From the NCBI GenBank assembly GCA_002946415.1, contig NJPS01000076.1, positions 1,539,163-1,603,162 on the forward strand: a DNA stretch of 64,000 nucleotides, written 5' to 3'. The notes beneath the pieces are model-generated. The model had not been told where the DNA came from, made no database searches, and worked only from the letters and a program-made list of their open reading frames with translations. The translations under genes were made by a program, and so were the position numbers. Position 1 is the first letter of the stretch; every line of letters begins with the position of its first letter. Below, piece after piece: positions 45,379 to 56,482 of the stretch. Source of the DNA: Rutstroemia sp. NJR-2017a BVV2. Lineage: Eukaryota; Ascomycota; Leotiomycetes; Helotiales; Rutstroemiaceae.

Positions 45379-46886
45379 GACGACGTAGTAGCGGTGAGAA
45401 TGTCGATTGATGCGGCAGGGAAAGTTAATTGCAGGATGGTTGTGAGGATGCAAACATTTTCAGAATTGTACATCTACCCACACCGAGTTGAAATCCCCAA
45501 ATCCAATCCTTCATCATCATGAACTAATGAACCGTAAATGACATCTTTGTCTTCAGTTTCACTACAAACCAAGATTGACATATTGAATCCAAGGTTGATA
45601 TCGAGGCTGCGTAGTGATGCGTATTTGCAATGTAAGAGGCTGGCAAGCCTCGTAGTAGTATGCTCGTTCCAGGAAAGTGATCGGCATGCTAAAACGTGTG
45701 GCTGTCTCCAGAAACTTTATCATGAGCACGAGAAAGTGAGGATTGGCAAATTGCTGCTTCTAACACCACCACCGGAGCTTTACTCCGACCCCACCTTTTA
45801 GTCTGGCCAATCGTCAGATCGTATTCATGAATTAACGATAGAGACTGCATGTGACCTTCTAAAATGTATAACGTATGGATCGAGACTGAAAAGTCCAGCT
45901 CAAATAACTATCCCACTACGAAATATGTTGAGAAGATTTGTCTCATTGGAAGGCAGCCAGTTAGTCTCTGGAGAACAAGCTATCAGGGGTGCAACGCGAT
46001 AATTAATTAGAGCCATCTCCACATGAATGACTTGATTGATTGGATAGAAAAAAGAAACGACTGAAAGTTGCGTCAATGCGATCTATCTTGCGAATGACTA
46101 GCACTCGAGACGAGGACTTCCTTTTCTCATGTCGGGGCGGGTTGTATTGAGAAACGAGATCTTGGCAGCATATCTCCATTCCGCATTGGTTTCGTGGTGA
46201 GCCTGCGTGACCAATCAGCACGGGCAATCTTGTTCTTGAAGAGTAGAATAGCTTGTGTCAATTAACAGTGCATGCAAAGTAAAATGTAGCCAGATATGAC
46301 ACAAGGAACGTGCTATCACCAAGGAGGAGAGCAGGGTCCGTATGAGGAGCAAGATTGTCAACCTCTGGGCTTTTTCGAAGAACTAACTTCGATCTCCTCC
46401 ATAACTAAGGTCTTAGGAGTCTTGCATCGTAGAAGTCTCGATTATTTGGGCTAGCTTTCGTGATCAACCATGACTGTTCGATCTCGATGTGCCCATTACT
46501 CAGAGGACACAGAATTTGGGACCTGTTCCTCCACCATGCGCTTTTAGACCTCTAGACTCGGAAGGACGTGGAAAAAACGGTTGAACCAGGGACACTATCC
46601 GTCCTAAAATTTTGTCGTGTGTACCTGAGTCTGGTGTATGGAATGTACCGTTTGGGAATATCATGTCGGACGCATCGGTGGTATTGCTGCAGAGAGCAAG
46701 ACGCATATCGCAAGTTTGGCCTACGTCGTCCGTCCGCTCGCCTTCGTTCGACATTGCGCTAAAGTTGAGGACTTGGGTGCTAATGCTGCCTCTGCAGCCC
46801 TGGTGGACCTCTGACCTGGATGCTACTCTAGACAAGTCCCGAAAGCTAAATGTCGGTATGAAACGTCGTTGCTGTTTTGCGATATT

Positions 46887-46915
46887 GCTAAACTGCTAAA
46901 CTGCTAAATTGCTAA
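46887..46915. repeat. 8-bp tandem repeat
   Basis: About 3.5 copies of GCTAAACT, the last with one change (GCTAAATT). Confidence 0.7.
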
Positions 46916-47722
46916 CCACACCACATGCTGTGTGTGGCAAATGCCAAGTCGTCGCAATGCTATGATATCAGGCCGCACTTCGCATGCGGAGTTTAGAGAA
47001 GGCGATGTTTCCAGAAGAAGCTTAAAGATCCCATCTTCGATGAGAATTGAAGGAAAACTCTAAACCAGACGTTGCCCAATAGCTGTGGAGGAGGAATATA
47101 TACAAAGTACATTCGGCTGCAAAGGCTACGACAGACGATGAAGTTCGCAACTATGGCAATCTCCGTTAGTGTACCGAGATCTTGAGATGTGCGCAATGTG
47201 TCATGACCTCAATGCGTTTTGTCGATGTTGTGATGGGCTACTGACAGCATGGTGTAGATGCCATGTATGGACGCAGTGTGTTGTTTTGTTTTTTTGCCCA
47301 TGAGGAGGGGGAAGGGGAGGAGGGGAGGGGGGAGTGTACAACCAATGCAGCTGAGGTGGTGTGGTTATGATAGGGCGCATATACATCGTGGCTTGCTTTT
47401 TCTTTTCTTCACAACAAGCAGCCGTGCAACTTGCAAGGCTCTGCAGCGAAATATTTAGGAGTCGATTATTCGACACCTCTCCAGAGTCTCCACCCAAGGT
47501 GCCACAGAAACTTTATTATATTGGAGTGCGGAATCTCTTGGAAGCAGATGAGCCAATCAGAGCACCCATAAGGCACAACCTCGGAATTGGCACAATGGGC
47601 AGAGACAAGGGGGTGGACGGAAAGAGGGGGAGGACCTGCGAGCAAAGCTTAGCAGTAAGTGGCAGTGGCAGTAGCAGTAACTAGAACAAACGCACTCCGT
47701 ACAACAACCTTTCTAGTATCTA

Positions 47723-47754
47723 CCCACCACGCCCACCACGCCCACCACGCCCAC
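47723..47754. repeat. 9-bp minisatellite
   Basis: About 3.5 exact copies of CCCACCACG in tandem. Confidence 0.75.
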
Positions 47755-47800
47755 ATCCCGTACTTCGTCCTTCCACTACAGCTGTGCACGCCACTCTCCG

Positions 47801-47833
47801 AGAGTCACTAGAGAGTCACTAGAGAGTCACTAG
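47801..47833. repeat. 11-bp minisatellite
   Basis: Three exact copies of AGAGTCACTAG followed by a partial AGAG. It lies under 50 bp from the 9-bp minisatellite. Confidence 0.75.
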
Positions 47834-48648
47834 AGAGCATTGTGTAACCCCTACGAAGCCAGACCCCCTCGGGCTAGTTGTCTCATCTATGCTCGATTTT
47901 GCCTTGCAACACGTAAAGCTGCTCCAAGCTTGGTCGATAAGACCCAGCACTCATGTACTCGTACGCTAAACCTGGCCAGTGGATGAAGCATCTAGTGTGG
48001 TCTGGTCTGGCTTGCTGCGCTACCGTCTAGCATGGTGGTATGGAGGCATGGATGGGTGAAGGAGACGCAAAATAACCAGTCTAATGTCCAACGCAGATTC
48101 ATTTCTTGCACACCGCATCGGAACGAAGCACCCTCTGCCCTTGACCAACTACCCAAAACCTACCCAAAAAACCCTTCGGTGTGCTTGGCGTTCGTTGCTG
48201 TACCTCCTTCACGATGGGTGTACCTCGATTGGCGATGCCACCTCCAGACTGACGACCCGGTAGAAGCAGAGAAAGTCTTACCGCTGATCCCGAAGTTTAG
48301 TCCTATGACCCTTTCCGCTCCGTCAGACTACGAGGGCGAGGGCCATGTATCAAAATGATGCTAAGCCTAGATCCCAGGTTCTCGAGCTATACATAACTCA
48401 AATGGGTCCCGCAGAAATATCAAAGACCCCACCACTGCCATTGCGTTGAAAGCATCAACACAAGACCCATCTTTTTACTCGGGGAATATCTGCACGTACC
48501 ACGACTTACCTTCGTCGATATTCAAGTCCCACCTCCCCATAAAGCATTTACTTCTACCATCACCAACTGTGGATCAGCTTCACTCATCAACATCTCAACT
48601 GAACTCTTTGACCATTTCGACATCCTCACTTGAGCCTTTGCCCAGGAC

Positions 48649-48675
48649 ATGAATGGAGGTCACAATGATGCATAA
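48649..48675 (+). other. Overlapping upstream ORF at the bZIP start
   Basis: An ATG at 48649 opens an eight-codon frame that ends in TAA at 48673-48675 and overlaps the bZIP ATG at 48653 in another frame. If the mRNA leader covers it, ribosomes must skip this ATG or reinitiate, so it may dampen translation. Not proven to be in the transcript. Confidence 0.4.
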
Positions 48676-50221
48676 CAATATCTACAACGAGAACTCCAGT
48701 ACCAGTGGCTCTACGAGTCCGGTAGGAATGGATTCCATTGAAGAACCAAGAAAAAAGGGTGAGTTATCATCAGTTGAACTGACTCGAACAAGTCTCCACC
48801 CACTTTGTGTATCCTCACTTCTGACACAAATCTACACAGGGGCACGCGGCGGCAAACGATCCGTAGCTCATCTCAGCAAGGCCCAGTTAGCACGAAAGAG
48901 GGCCAATGATCGGGAAGCACAACGTAACATTAGACAACGAACAAAAGAACATATCGAGACTTTGGAGAAGAAGGTCAGGGAGTTGGAAGAGGGGAGAAGA
49001 GAAGTGAGAGAAGTGAGTGTAGAGAGGCTCATCAAACGGAACCAAGAGCTAGAATCGGAAGTCGAGAGACTGCGATCGCAACTCAATCTGCAAGAGATTG
49101 TACAACCTTTACCAACACCAAGTCGAGAACTCCACGACGAGTTGTTATTACAGCCGAAAGTGGAATGGATGCCCGAGCCTTCCAACAACATATGGTCGAA
49201 TCATGTCTCCCCAATCGATTCTCCCCACGATAGTCCCTTCGCAGAACAGCCATACCCATCGACGAGTCAGCCAGTATATCCAGCCCTTCACTCGATAGGT
49301 GGCTACGTACCTGAACAAAGTCCAGAAGCGCTATTCGCCCCATCAGACGTTCTCTTGTGGGAAGAACCTATAATCAATGGCAGCAATCAAACTTCACCAG
49401 AAGAGACCAAAGCTATTCAGGCATGGGCCCCTCTCCAGGAGCCGTCCAGATTTCTGCATCTTGAACAAACTGGTTTTGCAGATGTCATGACCCCTCCCCC
49501 GCAATATTTGACAACATGCTGGCAAGCGCAACCCTCTACATATGCCTGGCAAATTTGCACGAAGCTCAAGGCACCAGGGTCAATTCTTGATCAGCTGATG
49601 TTCTCGATTATCCACTCCCAACGCCATATCGCTATTACTACTGCTTCGACTACTGCCGACATCCCTCGATCGGAAGCTATGGGCCCTTCATTCCCATCAG
49701 TTCATGTTCTCTTCAACCAAACCGGCCCGGCTTACAAGTCGTCATCTACTATGGAGGACACTATGAATCGCTACGCTAATCTACTATCCAAGCGGGGATT
49801 CCTAAGTATTCCGGAGCGTCTTGCTAGCTTTATGTGCATGTATCGCTTCATCCAGTGGCAGATCTGCCCGTCGCAAATCACCTACTCATCTTTACACGAA
49901 TGGCAAGCGCCTCGACCTTCCCAGCTTATGATTCCCCACCCAGCCTGGATGGATTTACCACCTTGGGGTCGGTTCAGGGACAAGATCATCCACGACCAAG
50001 ATCGCTACGATAACATGGAGTTCCAAAACACATATGCGCAAAACTTATGTGTAAATTGGCCTTTTGATCCCATGAAGGCTCTGGTCTTCGAGAATGGCGC
50101 CATTCGCATCTCGGAAGAGATGGACAAACATGTTAGTGATTTGGGTAACATCAGCATGAAGAAGGAGTTCATTGATAAGTATCCTGAATTCAAGGATGTC
50201 TGTCGATTTGACGAGGAATAA
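48653..50221 (+). CDS. bZIP transcription factor with DUF3425 region
   Basis: Two exons: 48653-48758 and 48840-50221, 495 aa. The 81-nt intron (GTGAGT...TACACAG) is a multiple of three and has no in-frame stop, so unspliced RNA would encode 522 aa. Splicing gives EEPRKKGARGGKRSVAHLSK, then the basic region LARKRANDREAQRNIRQRTK (about residues 51-70) and a leucine-zipper-like coil to about 112. The C-terminal half (about 270-495) matches my memory of the fungal DUF3425 region that accompanies such bZIPs: PPPQYLTTCWQAQ, FLSIPERLASFMCMYRFIQW and PSQLMIPHPAWMDLPPWG. The protein is nuclear; relatives regulate stress, development or secondary metabolism, but no target is evident here. An overlapping uORF precedes it. 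Confidence 0.92.
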   Translation: MEVTMMHNNIYNENSSTSGSTSPVGMDSIEEPRKKGELSSVELTRTSLHPLCVSSLLTQIYTGARGGKRSVAHLSKAQLARKRANDREAQRNIRQRTKEHIETLEKKVRELEEGRREVREVSVERLIKRNQELESEVERLRSQLNLQEIVQPLPTPSRELHDELLLQPKVEWMPEPSNNIWSNHVSPIDSPHDSPFAEQPYPSTSQPVYPALHSIGGYVPEQSPEALFAPSDVLLWEEPIINGSNQTSPEETKAIQAWAPLQEPSRFLHLEQTGFADVMTPPPQYLTTCWQAQPSTYAWQICTKLKAPGSILDQLMFSIIHSQRHIAITTASTTADIPRSEAMGPSFPSVHVLFNQTGPAYKSSSTMEDTMNRYANLLSKRGFLSIPERLASFMCMYRFIQWQICPSQITYSSLHEWQAPRPSQLMIPHPAWMDLPPWGRFRDKIIHDQDRYDNMEFQNTYAQNLCVNWPFDPMKALVFENGAIRISEEMDKHVSDLGNISMKKEFIDKYPEFKDVCRFDEE

Positions 50222-53200
50222 GCTTCTTTTGTTTCAATACCCAGTTTGATGATATACACGCATTTTGAAATTTTCACTACCATTGGCGTATGAAGGGGAA
50301 CGGAAACACATACACACACGGCGTCATTTTTTTCACTATTTTATATTTATATTGCAGGCTTTGTCGGAATAGCCATGGGCCCAGGGATCGGAATGGAAAC
50401 TGATCAAAGGAAAAGGATATGTGTATGTTTGGATTTTCATTGGGTTGAGGGCGTCAAAATCGTCTCTGACGCCATATACCCGATATATGTTTATATATCA
50501 TGTCTTCTAGGACACAGCTTTGTCAGGATTTTACTTTTACTTTACTTTGTCATTCTTCGCATTTTGCATCTACTCCATTCTATGGTTCTTCCCATCTTTT
50601 TACTCTACGGATAGATATTCTATTTCTTTCTAGTTGTATTTATTTTATACAGCATCTTTGATGCAAGGGAGACTGCGAGGGAGAAGAGAGGAACGGATAC
50701 CTGTTTGTATTGATTAGACACACGAATACGATATCATGGAATGAATTCTTCCTACACTCTTTACTTGATATTTTTACCTCATAATTTGACCATGAAACAT
50801 TGTGAAGTTCACGTCAATGATTGTGATGATTTGTCTTGGAGAAGACAAACGCGGAATTTTTCCCGCATCATGACATGCCCCCCTTGCCCCTCTATGACTT
50901 AACACCCCTTTACGCACACATCGACTACTAGCACTTTTTCAGCTTGCTTGTATGACACCAATAAGCCTCATATAGATCCTCCGATAGACGACGGAAATTT
51001 CTATGTCCATCCATTCGTCTAGATTTTTCCTTTTCGAAAAGTCTTTCATCTCCAGACCGATGTTTCCGGGACGTGTACACATACACCTTCTGCAAGCTAA
51101 TCTTACAGTCTCGAATATCATCCTGCTTACAAATCTTCAACACACGGACGCGGGAAAACAGAAGGGCAGGGCTAAGCAAGCAGTTCCTTGGAAGTTGTAA
51201 GTTGTAAGTTAAACTAATCGTCGATCATTATTATTTTGTCGCATTGTTGTTTTTGTGCTTCACAGAAACATGGGTACCTGGCTCCTCCGGGCTTGACTAC
51301 TTCTAGTAGCCATCTCCGACGCAATATCTCCATAAGTATGATTATCAGATCGATCTCGGTTCGGGGGATATAACTGCATTTGGGGGTGTGCACCGAGGTT
51401 TGAGGGTTGGGGGATTTGCGGTTTGGGGTCATGTGGTTGGAATGGGTATATACAGTAACGGTAAGTTGGGGTTGGGTTGGAGATGGATGAACGGGTGAAA
51501 TGAGGGAGGGCTTGCTACAGTATCTGGGGAGATGAATGCTTGTTGTGGGTTTAGTTGCCCTGTCGTGTGTGATGGACACGGGCGTATGAAATACGGTGAC
51601 GGTGACTAGTAAGTACATGTGGGTACAGTTGGTATCCATCAACCCCAACCGCAACCCTAATCCAATCCAATCCATGCTCGCATCACATCATAACTCAACA
51701 GAGAACGAAGCCCCAGCAAAAGCGGAAGATATCCGAAAGCCTCACTTCTTCATATTGCAGTGCTGTTCGACTCAAATGAAATGCCCTCGTCCTTGTTGTG
51801 GAAATGAACACAATCTCAGATCCTATACTATATGTGGTGAGTGAGACCTCAACTACCGATCGGTACTTGCGTTTGACTTCACTGTGAGGTGAGTGAGCTA
51901 CGGACTAAGCTGCTTTGGGATCGTTCTTCCGATCTCGATCTAGATATTAAGGTACGCTGTGTAGCAGTGCAGTGTGGTGCACATACATACAAGCACATGG
52001 CATCCGCTTGCTTTTTTGTTCCTTTCAAAAGCTGGGGCTACAGGTTCCGTGCCGAGTCTTCCCTTCCCTTCCCTCCCCTTGAGCTGGAGTTTCAGCCGTG
52101 GTGGAAGTTGCTTCTTCCGTGATGCAGATCATCATGTCTTGTTGGCTTGAGTGGTTGGGGTCTTCTAGAAGATAGACGTTGGATCCAGGCTGTGCGGCGA
52201 GCGCGGTAGACTCGGGATTCTCCTTTATTTCTTTCCTGTCCGGCTCAGACACCACCGGCGCCGTTGTGGTGTTTTGGATTTTATTGTATTGGTTTTTCTA
52301 GCCCCGGAATGTTCCTTTCATTTCAAGCACCTGGAAACAAACAAACGCTGCGAGGAGAAGTCCGTCGAGACCATAAGGGTGGATGGAAAATCATCACACT
52401 TGCAGTATACCTAGGCATAATGCAGTAGCATTTCTGACTTCTTCTTGCTATTCTACCGCTACCAATCTCAGGGTAACAAGAAAAACAAACTGCTGCACTA
52501 AGGTTAATTGCAAGCCCAGCCACATGTTTCTTCCCAGACAGCCCCAGCCCAGCCCTACCTACAATAGCTGGAAATAGAGTTTGCTAGGTATGGAGCGAGT
52601 CATGTCCCTTCCCCCAAAGCAAAAAACCTTCCAGAATGCCATCCCCAGAAAGTCGAATTCCCATGTCTACGGCTGACCGGTTAGGTTTCGAAGCAATCAA
52701 AAGTTATTTTCCTTTTCCCTCAGCCCGAGCCTTTTCGGGTTGAAGGGTACGAGTCAGAATATCAGATTGTAGGGGTTTCGATCACATTTTATAGCCCGCA
52801 GATATCAATAGGATAGGACAGGGCAGGGCAAATCCAGCGCATGCTATTTTGAGCAGAAGATGGCTCGAGTATCATGTCGGTGTATGAAAACATTTGAGAA
52901 AAGCAAACGCAAGGTAGCAAGCATATAGGGGGTCGGAGTTGAGGCGATTCAGCGAATTTGAGTTTCGGCTCGGGAGACAAGCGGGTAGGCGTCGCGGAGG
53001 AAAATTACTAATTTGCGCGTCGTGGAAGCCTGAGGTCCCTAATGGAAAAGAAAGAAAGAAAGATCCACAGCTAAGCACAGCCTTATGCATGAACGGATGG
53101 GGAATGCTGGATTGGATCCTCGTGGTACCGTGGTATGCGTGCGGTACCTGAGCGAAAGGGGCGGGGCGGATGTAAACTCCGGAAGTTTAAATGGATGGAG

Positions 53201-56012
53201 GTTTGATCGGATCGGAGCGGAAATAATCTTGCGTAGAGATCTATCTATATGCGAGATGTCGGATGGGGAAGGAAGTTCGAGAGTTTGAGTTCTATGATTT
53301 AAGAGTTAGCAGTTCGGCATTAGATGGGAGTGGTTGGATGGTATAGTGCGATTACGGAGTCTGGAATCTGGATGTCCCAAATAACTAGGTGCTGTCTACG
53401 ATAGTAGTGTGCTTGCGTATGCAAACGATCGGTGAACTAGAAGATTTTCTCCTGCGGCATCACTCCTCCAAAGTTTCCAATATGAAGATTTTTAAGTCTT
53501 TTGCAGACAGTCGGTGTTGGACAGACTGCAGGCCCGCGAGTCTGCTCATGGCGTTGCGAGAGCTTGCGTCTCTTAACTTCATGTTGTTTGCGCAAAGTGT
53601 ATGCATGCGATCGAGATTCGAAATTCGGCACATTCGGCGTGAAGGTCTTTAAGTTCTGCATACGCTCCACGATGGGAATTATAGAGTTTCGGAGAGTTTC
53701 TGGATGGGAAAGTCTGGTAGGAGGGGGCCCGGATGCGCGGTGTGCTCGAGATTCGTAGCTTGTATGCAAGTAATTGAGGCGCGTGGGTGGTCGAAGTATT
53801 CGTAAGCCATCGCAGGCTGGAGATCTAAATCCTGAGATTAGCCAGTGGTTCTCCTAAGAGATGGAGGCGTTAAAGCTTGAGATTGTAGCTATGGAAGTTG
53901 CCTGTATTATCATGATGTAGGAAGTTTTACTTACCGTCGTTTTACCAAAGTCTTGCACCTGGATGAATAAAGGCCTCACCTAACTCCACAAACTATTCCG
54001 CCCAGCCTCGGCTCAATCAGCCAAGTAATCAAGAAAGAGGTGCAAATAAACCATAAAGAAGGAATAGAGTTCGTTCTGACAGCTTAGAGCTTCAAGTCTG
54101 TACCGAATGTTAGCTCTGGGACCATTGGCTTTCTCGACGATATGGAGCTATGATAACTCCTTCATTGAGAAGCTTCACGACGATCAAACGATCGCATTCA
54201 TGATGAGGAAAGTTGCCGTGCAGCGTGCTAATTGACATACTTGAGGGGTCTGTGGAAGATCCGTTCCTTGCTTGCGGAAACTTAGTTGCAAAGCCAATTA
54301 TCCGAAAGATAGAGAATCACACTTTTGCATGTGTCTAGCTATGGCTTTTGGCTCCGCGAGACGATGTAAGAGGCTGATCTTGGCTGTAATAGGAACTGCA
54401 GGTCTTGAGCTTTAGAAGTATGTTCAAGGAGCAAATGCTCCCTTCTCGATTCGATGCATTTTTGAAATTCGATGTTGCACATATGCATATGGAGATGCTT
54501 AACAGCTTTTCGTCTAGCTTTCTCTGGCGCACGACGAAATGTTCAATCTGGAGATCCGCATCGATGGAAATTCGGGAAAGTAGGATGGTAGGTTTGAATG
54601 GACTGGCAAGGCGCTTGGTAGCATAGAAGCGGTGGAACGAGAGTTTAAGCTGGTGGCTTATGTCGAGCTATGTAAACATCAAAGGAGCAAATGCTCCAAG
54701 TTGGCTGTCGTGATGGCGAGAATGTAGGCAGTATTTTGTATTCCCATGGATGAAATCGCGGATTTTCTGTATGCGAAATTTTGAAAGGAAGGAGGTTCCT
54801 TCCACTTTCTAATGTCTTCCAAAGCTTTATGGCTAAGCACATCGCAGATTCGCAGATTTACTCCGCTGATGCGTGGACTGGAGACCTCAAAGCGAAGTCT
54901 TAAATATCTACAAGCCCATCTCATTTTCGGTTTTCGGCAAGAGAGCCAGTTGGCTTCGAGGAGTCGAGGAGTCGAGGAGTCGAGGACCGTAGATGCGCTC
55001 AATAATTACGGCCCATCGATGAGGTATGTAGATATCCGCAGTAGAATTTCTCGTCTACTTGTAAATTCAAGTTCGATTGATAAGTTATTGTTCAGAGAGA
55101 AACGTGCATTGATAAGTTGTTGTTCACAAAGAGCAACCTCACAACTTGAAGCTTTGTCAGTTGTATGCGACCTTGCGAACATCATTTCGTGATTCTCTAT
55201 ACTTTGGGGCTCTGCGAGGGGGCATAGACACGTTTTATGAGGACGATGCTTCCTCTCTGGGTAATATTTTATATTTTTCTACACTTAGCAGAAAGTCTCT
55301 GCCAACGATGATGCGAGTTCTTCGACCACGAAATGAACAACAAGTTCAACAACACTTCTTTATACACAAAGTTCCTTTTACTATCCAAGTCATACTCACT
55401 GTCGCGTAAATAGAACTGCTCTATCGTCCTCAACACTCACAATTCCAAATACAATGTGCTCATAAATCCTCGTATGTTCAAGATGATAAAGATCTGCCCA
55501 TGCTGCGTCCATAGGAGGGCCGACTCGGGATAAATTCACTTTCTTTATTACTCGCGCTCATACTTGGATATCCATATTATCTTCATATTCATGCTCCTGG
55601 GTCTTCGGATGGGGAGGTGAATAAGAGCGCTCAGCACCCAGGAGTCAGGCGGGCTCCTAGGGACAGAAACACAGTGCACTAGGCTAAGTCGGGATATCAT
55701 ATCATTGCTGCTTACTATTATGAGACGAATTTCTTCAAGTATTTAACAAGCTGAATGTCTTCGTATCCTTTTTTACCTTTTCTTTCCATATTCGCCGCTG
55801 TGACGCGTTGGAAGACGGTCAAGATGGAGAGGGAACTCTATCTTTTTTGTCTTTTCTTTATGCGATGGGGGTGCTGACTTCAGTCCGCAGATACGTCTGA
55901 GCTAGAGGGAGCTGAGGGACCTCTTCCTATCAGCCTGTTTGATATACATTATCGACGGAAGGCCAGTGCAATCAACAGTAATTCCACTCACAGTGCCAGT
56001 GATAACAGTTAA
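50222..56012. other. Gene-free right arm, first part
   Basis: 5.8 kb from the bZIP stop to the first repeat array. Frames of up to 153 codons occur (minus 51214-51675) but are low-complexity and lack domains. An 8-bp tandem repeat sits at 54958-54985. Composition is mixed, with AT-rich stretches at 50230-50800 (bZIP 3' flank) and 55200-55800. Nothing I could name as a gene or intact transposon. Confidence 0.4.
54958..54985. repeat. 8-bp tandem repeat
   Basis: About 3.5 copies of GAGGAGTC. Confidence 0.7.
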
Positions 56013-56482
56013 GAATGACACCAAAGACATCAATGACAGTAATTAATTCTTAAATGGCAACGTTCGCATACCAGCGTATCGCAAGAGGGACGCCCCGATC
56101 TTTCCATATTTCTGGCAATCTAGAACAATAGCCAATTCAATGGGCAGTAAGTTTACCAGTGGTGAGGAGTGAAGAATGACAGCGAAGATGGCAACGACAG
56201 CAATCAATCCTAAATTACAACGTCCGCACACCCGCGTATTGCAACAGCGAAGCCCGGTCACCGCTGGAAATCTAGAGCAACAGCCCATATGATGGGTAGT
56301 AAGTCTACTCATAGCCTCATAGGGAGGGTTTTCTCATAGTGCGGATATACTCCTAGTGAGGATACTTAAGAATGACAGCGAAGGCGGCAGTCACAGCAGT
56401 TAGTACATACTGACAACGTTCGCACCCCCGCGAACGGCAACATCGAAGCCCAGTCTCCTCACACCACTGGCAATCTAGAACT
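56013..56482. repeat. Three diverged copies of a ~110-bp repeat
   Basis: Units begin near 56013, 56174 and 56370 with GAATGACA-C-AAGA, pass through a shared ACAACGTYCGCA-CCCGCG block and end in GGCAATCTAGAAC or close variants. Spacing is 161 and 196 bp. Many differences are C/T or G/A transitions. No frame runs through all units, so it is probably non-coding. Confidence 0.65.

Larger units (their letters stand above)
45379..48652. other. Intergenic region between the aquaporin and bZIP genes
   Basis: 3.27 kb holding the divergent promoters of both genes. Only short frames occur. Three small tandem repeats are listed separately (46887-46915, 47723-47754, 47801-47833). 47280-47340 is G-rich on the plus strand, including runs of G3-G6 that could form a quadruplex. 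Confidence 0.45.

Noticed and set aside
45379..45453. 25-codon upstream extension of the aquaporin
   Set aside because: It begins at a TTG codon with no ATG in frame. Could be part of an upstream exon but there is no evidence.
48759..48839. Reading the bZIP gene as one uninterrupted 522-aa frame
   Set aside because: Perfect splice signals and a better join into the basic region favour a spliced 495-aa product. The longer form is kept only as a possible isoform.
51214..51675. 153-codon minus-strand frame starting with ATG
   Set aside because: Low-complexity Thr/Pro/His text, no domain, no splice structure, and lying in a gene-free arm of biased composition.
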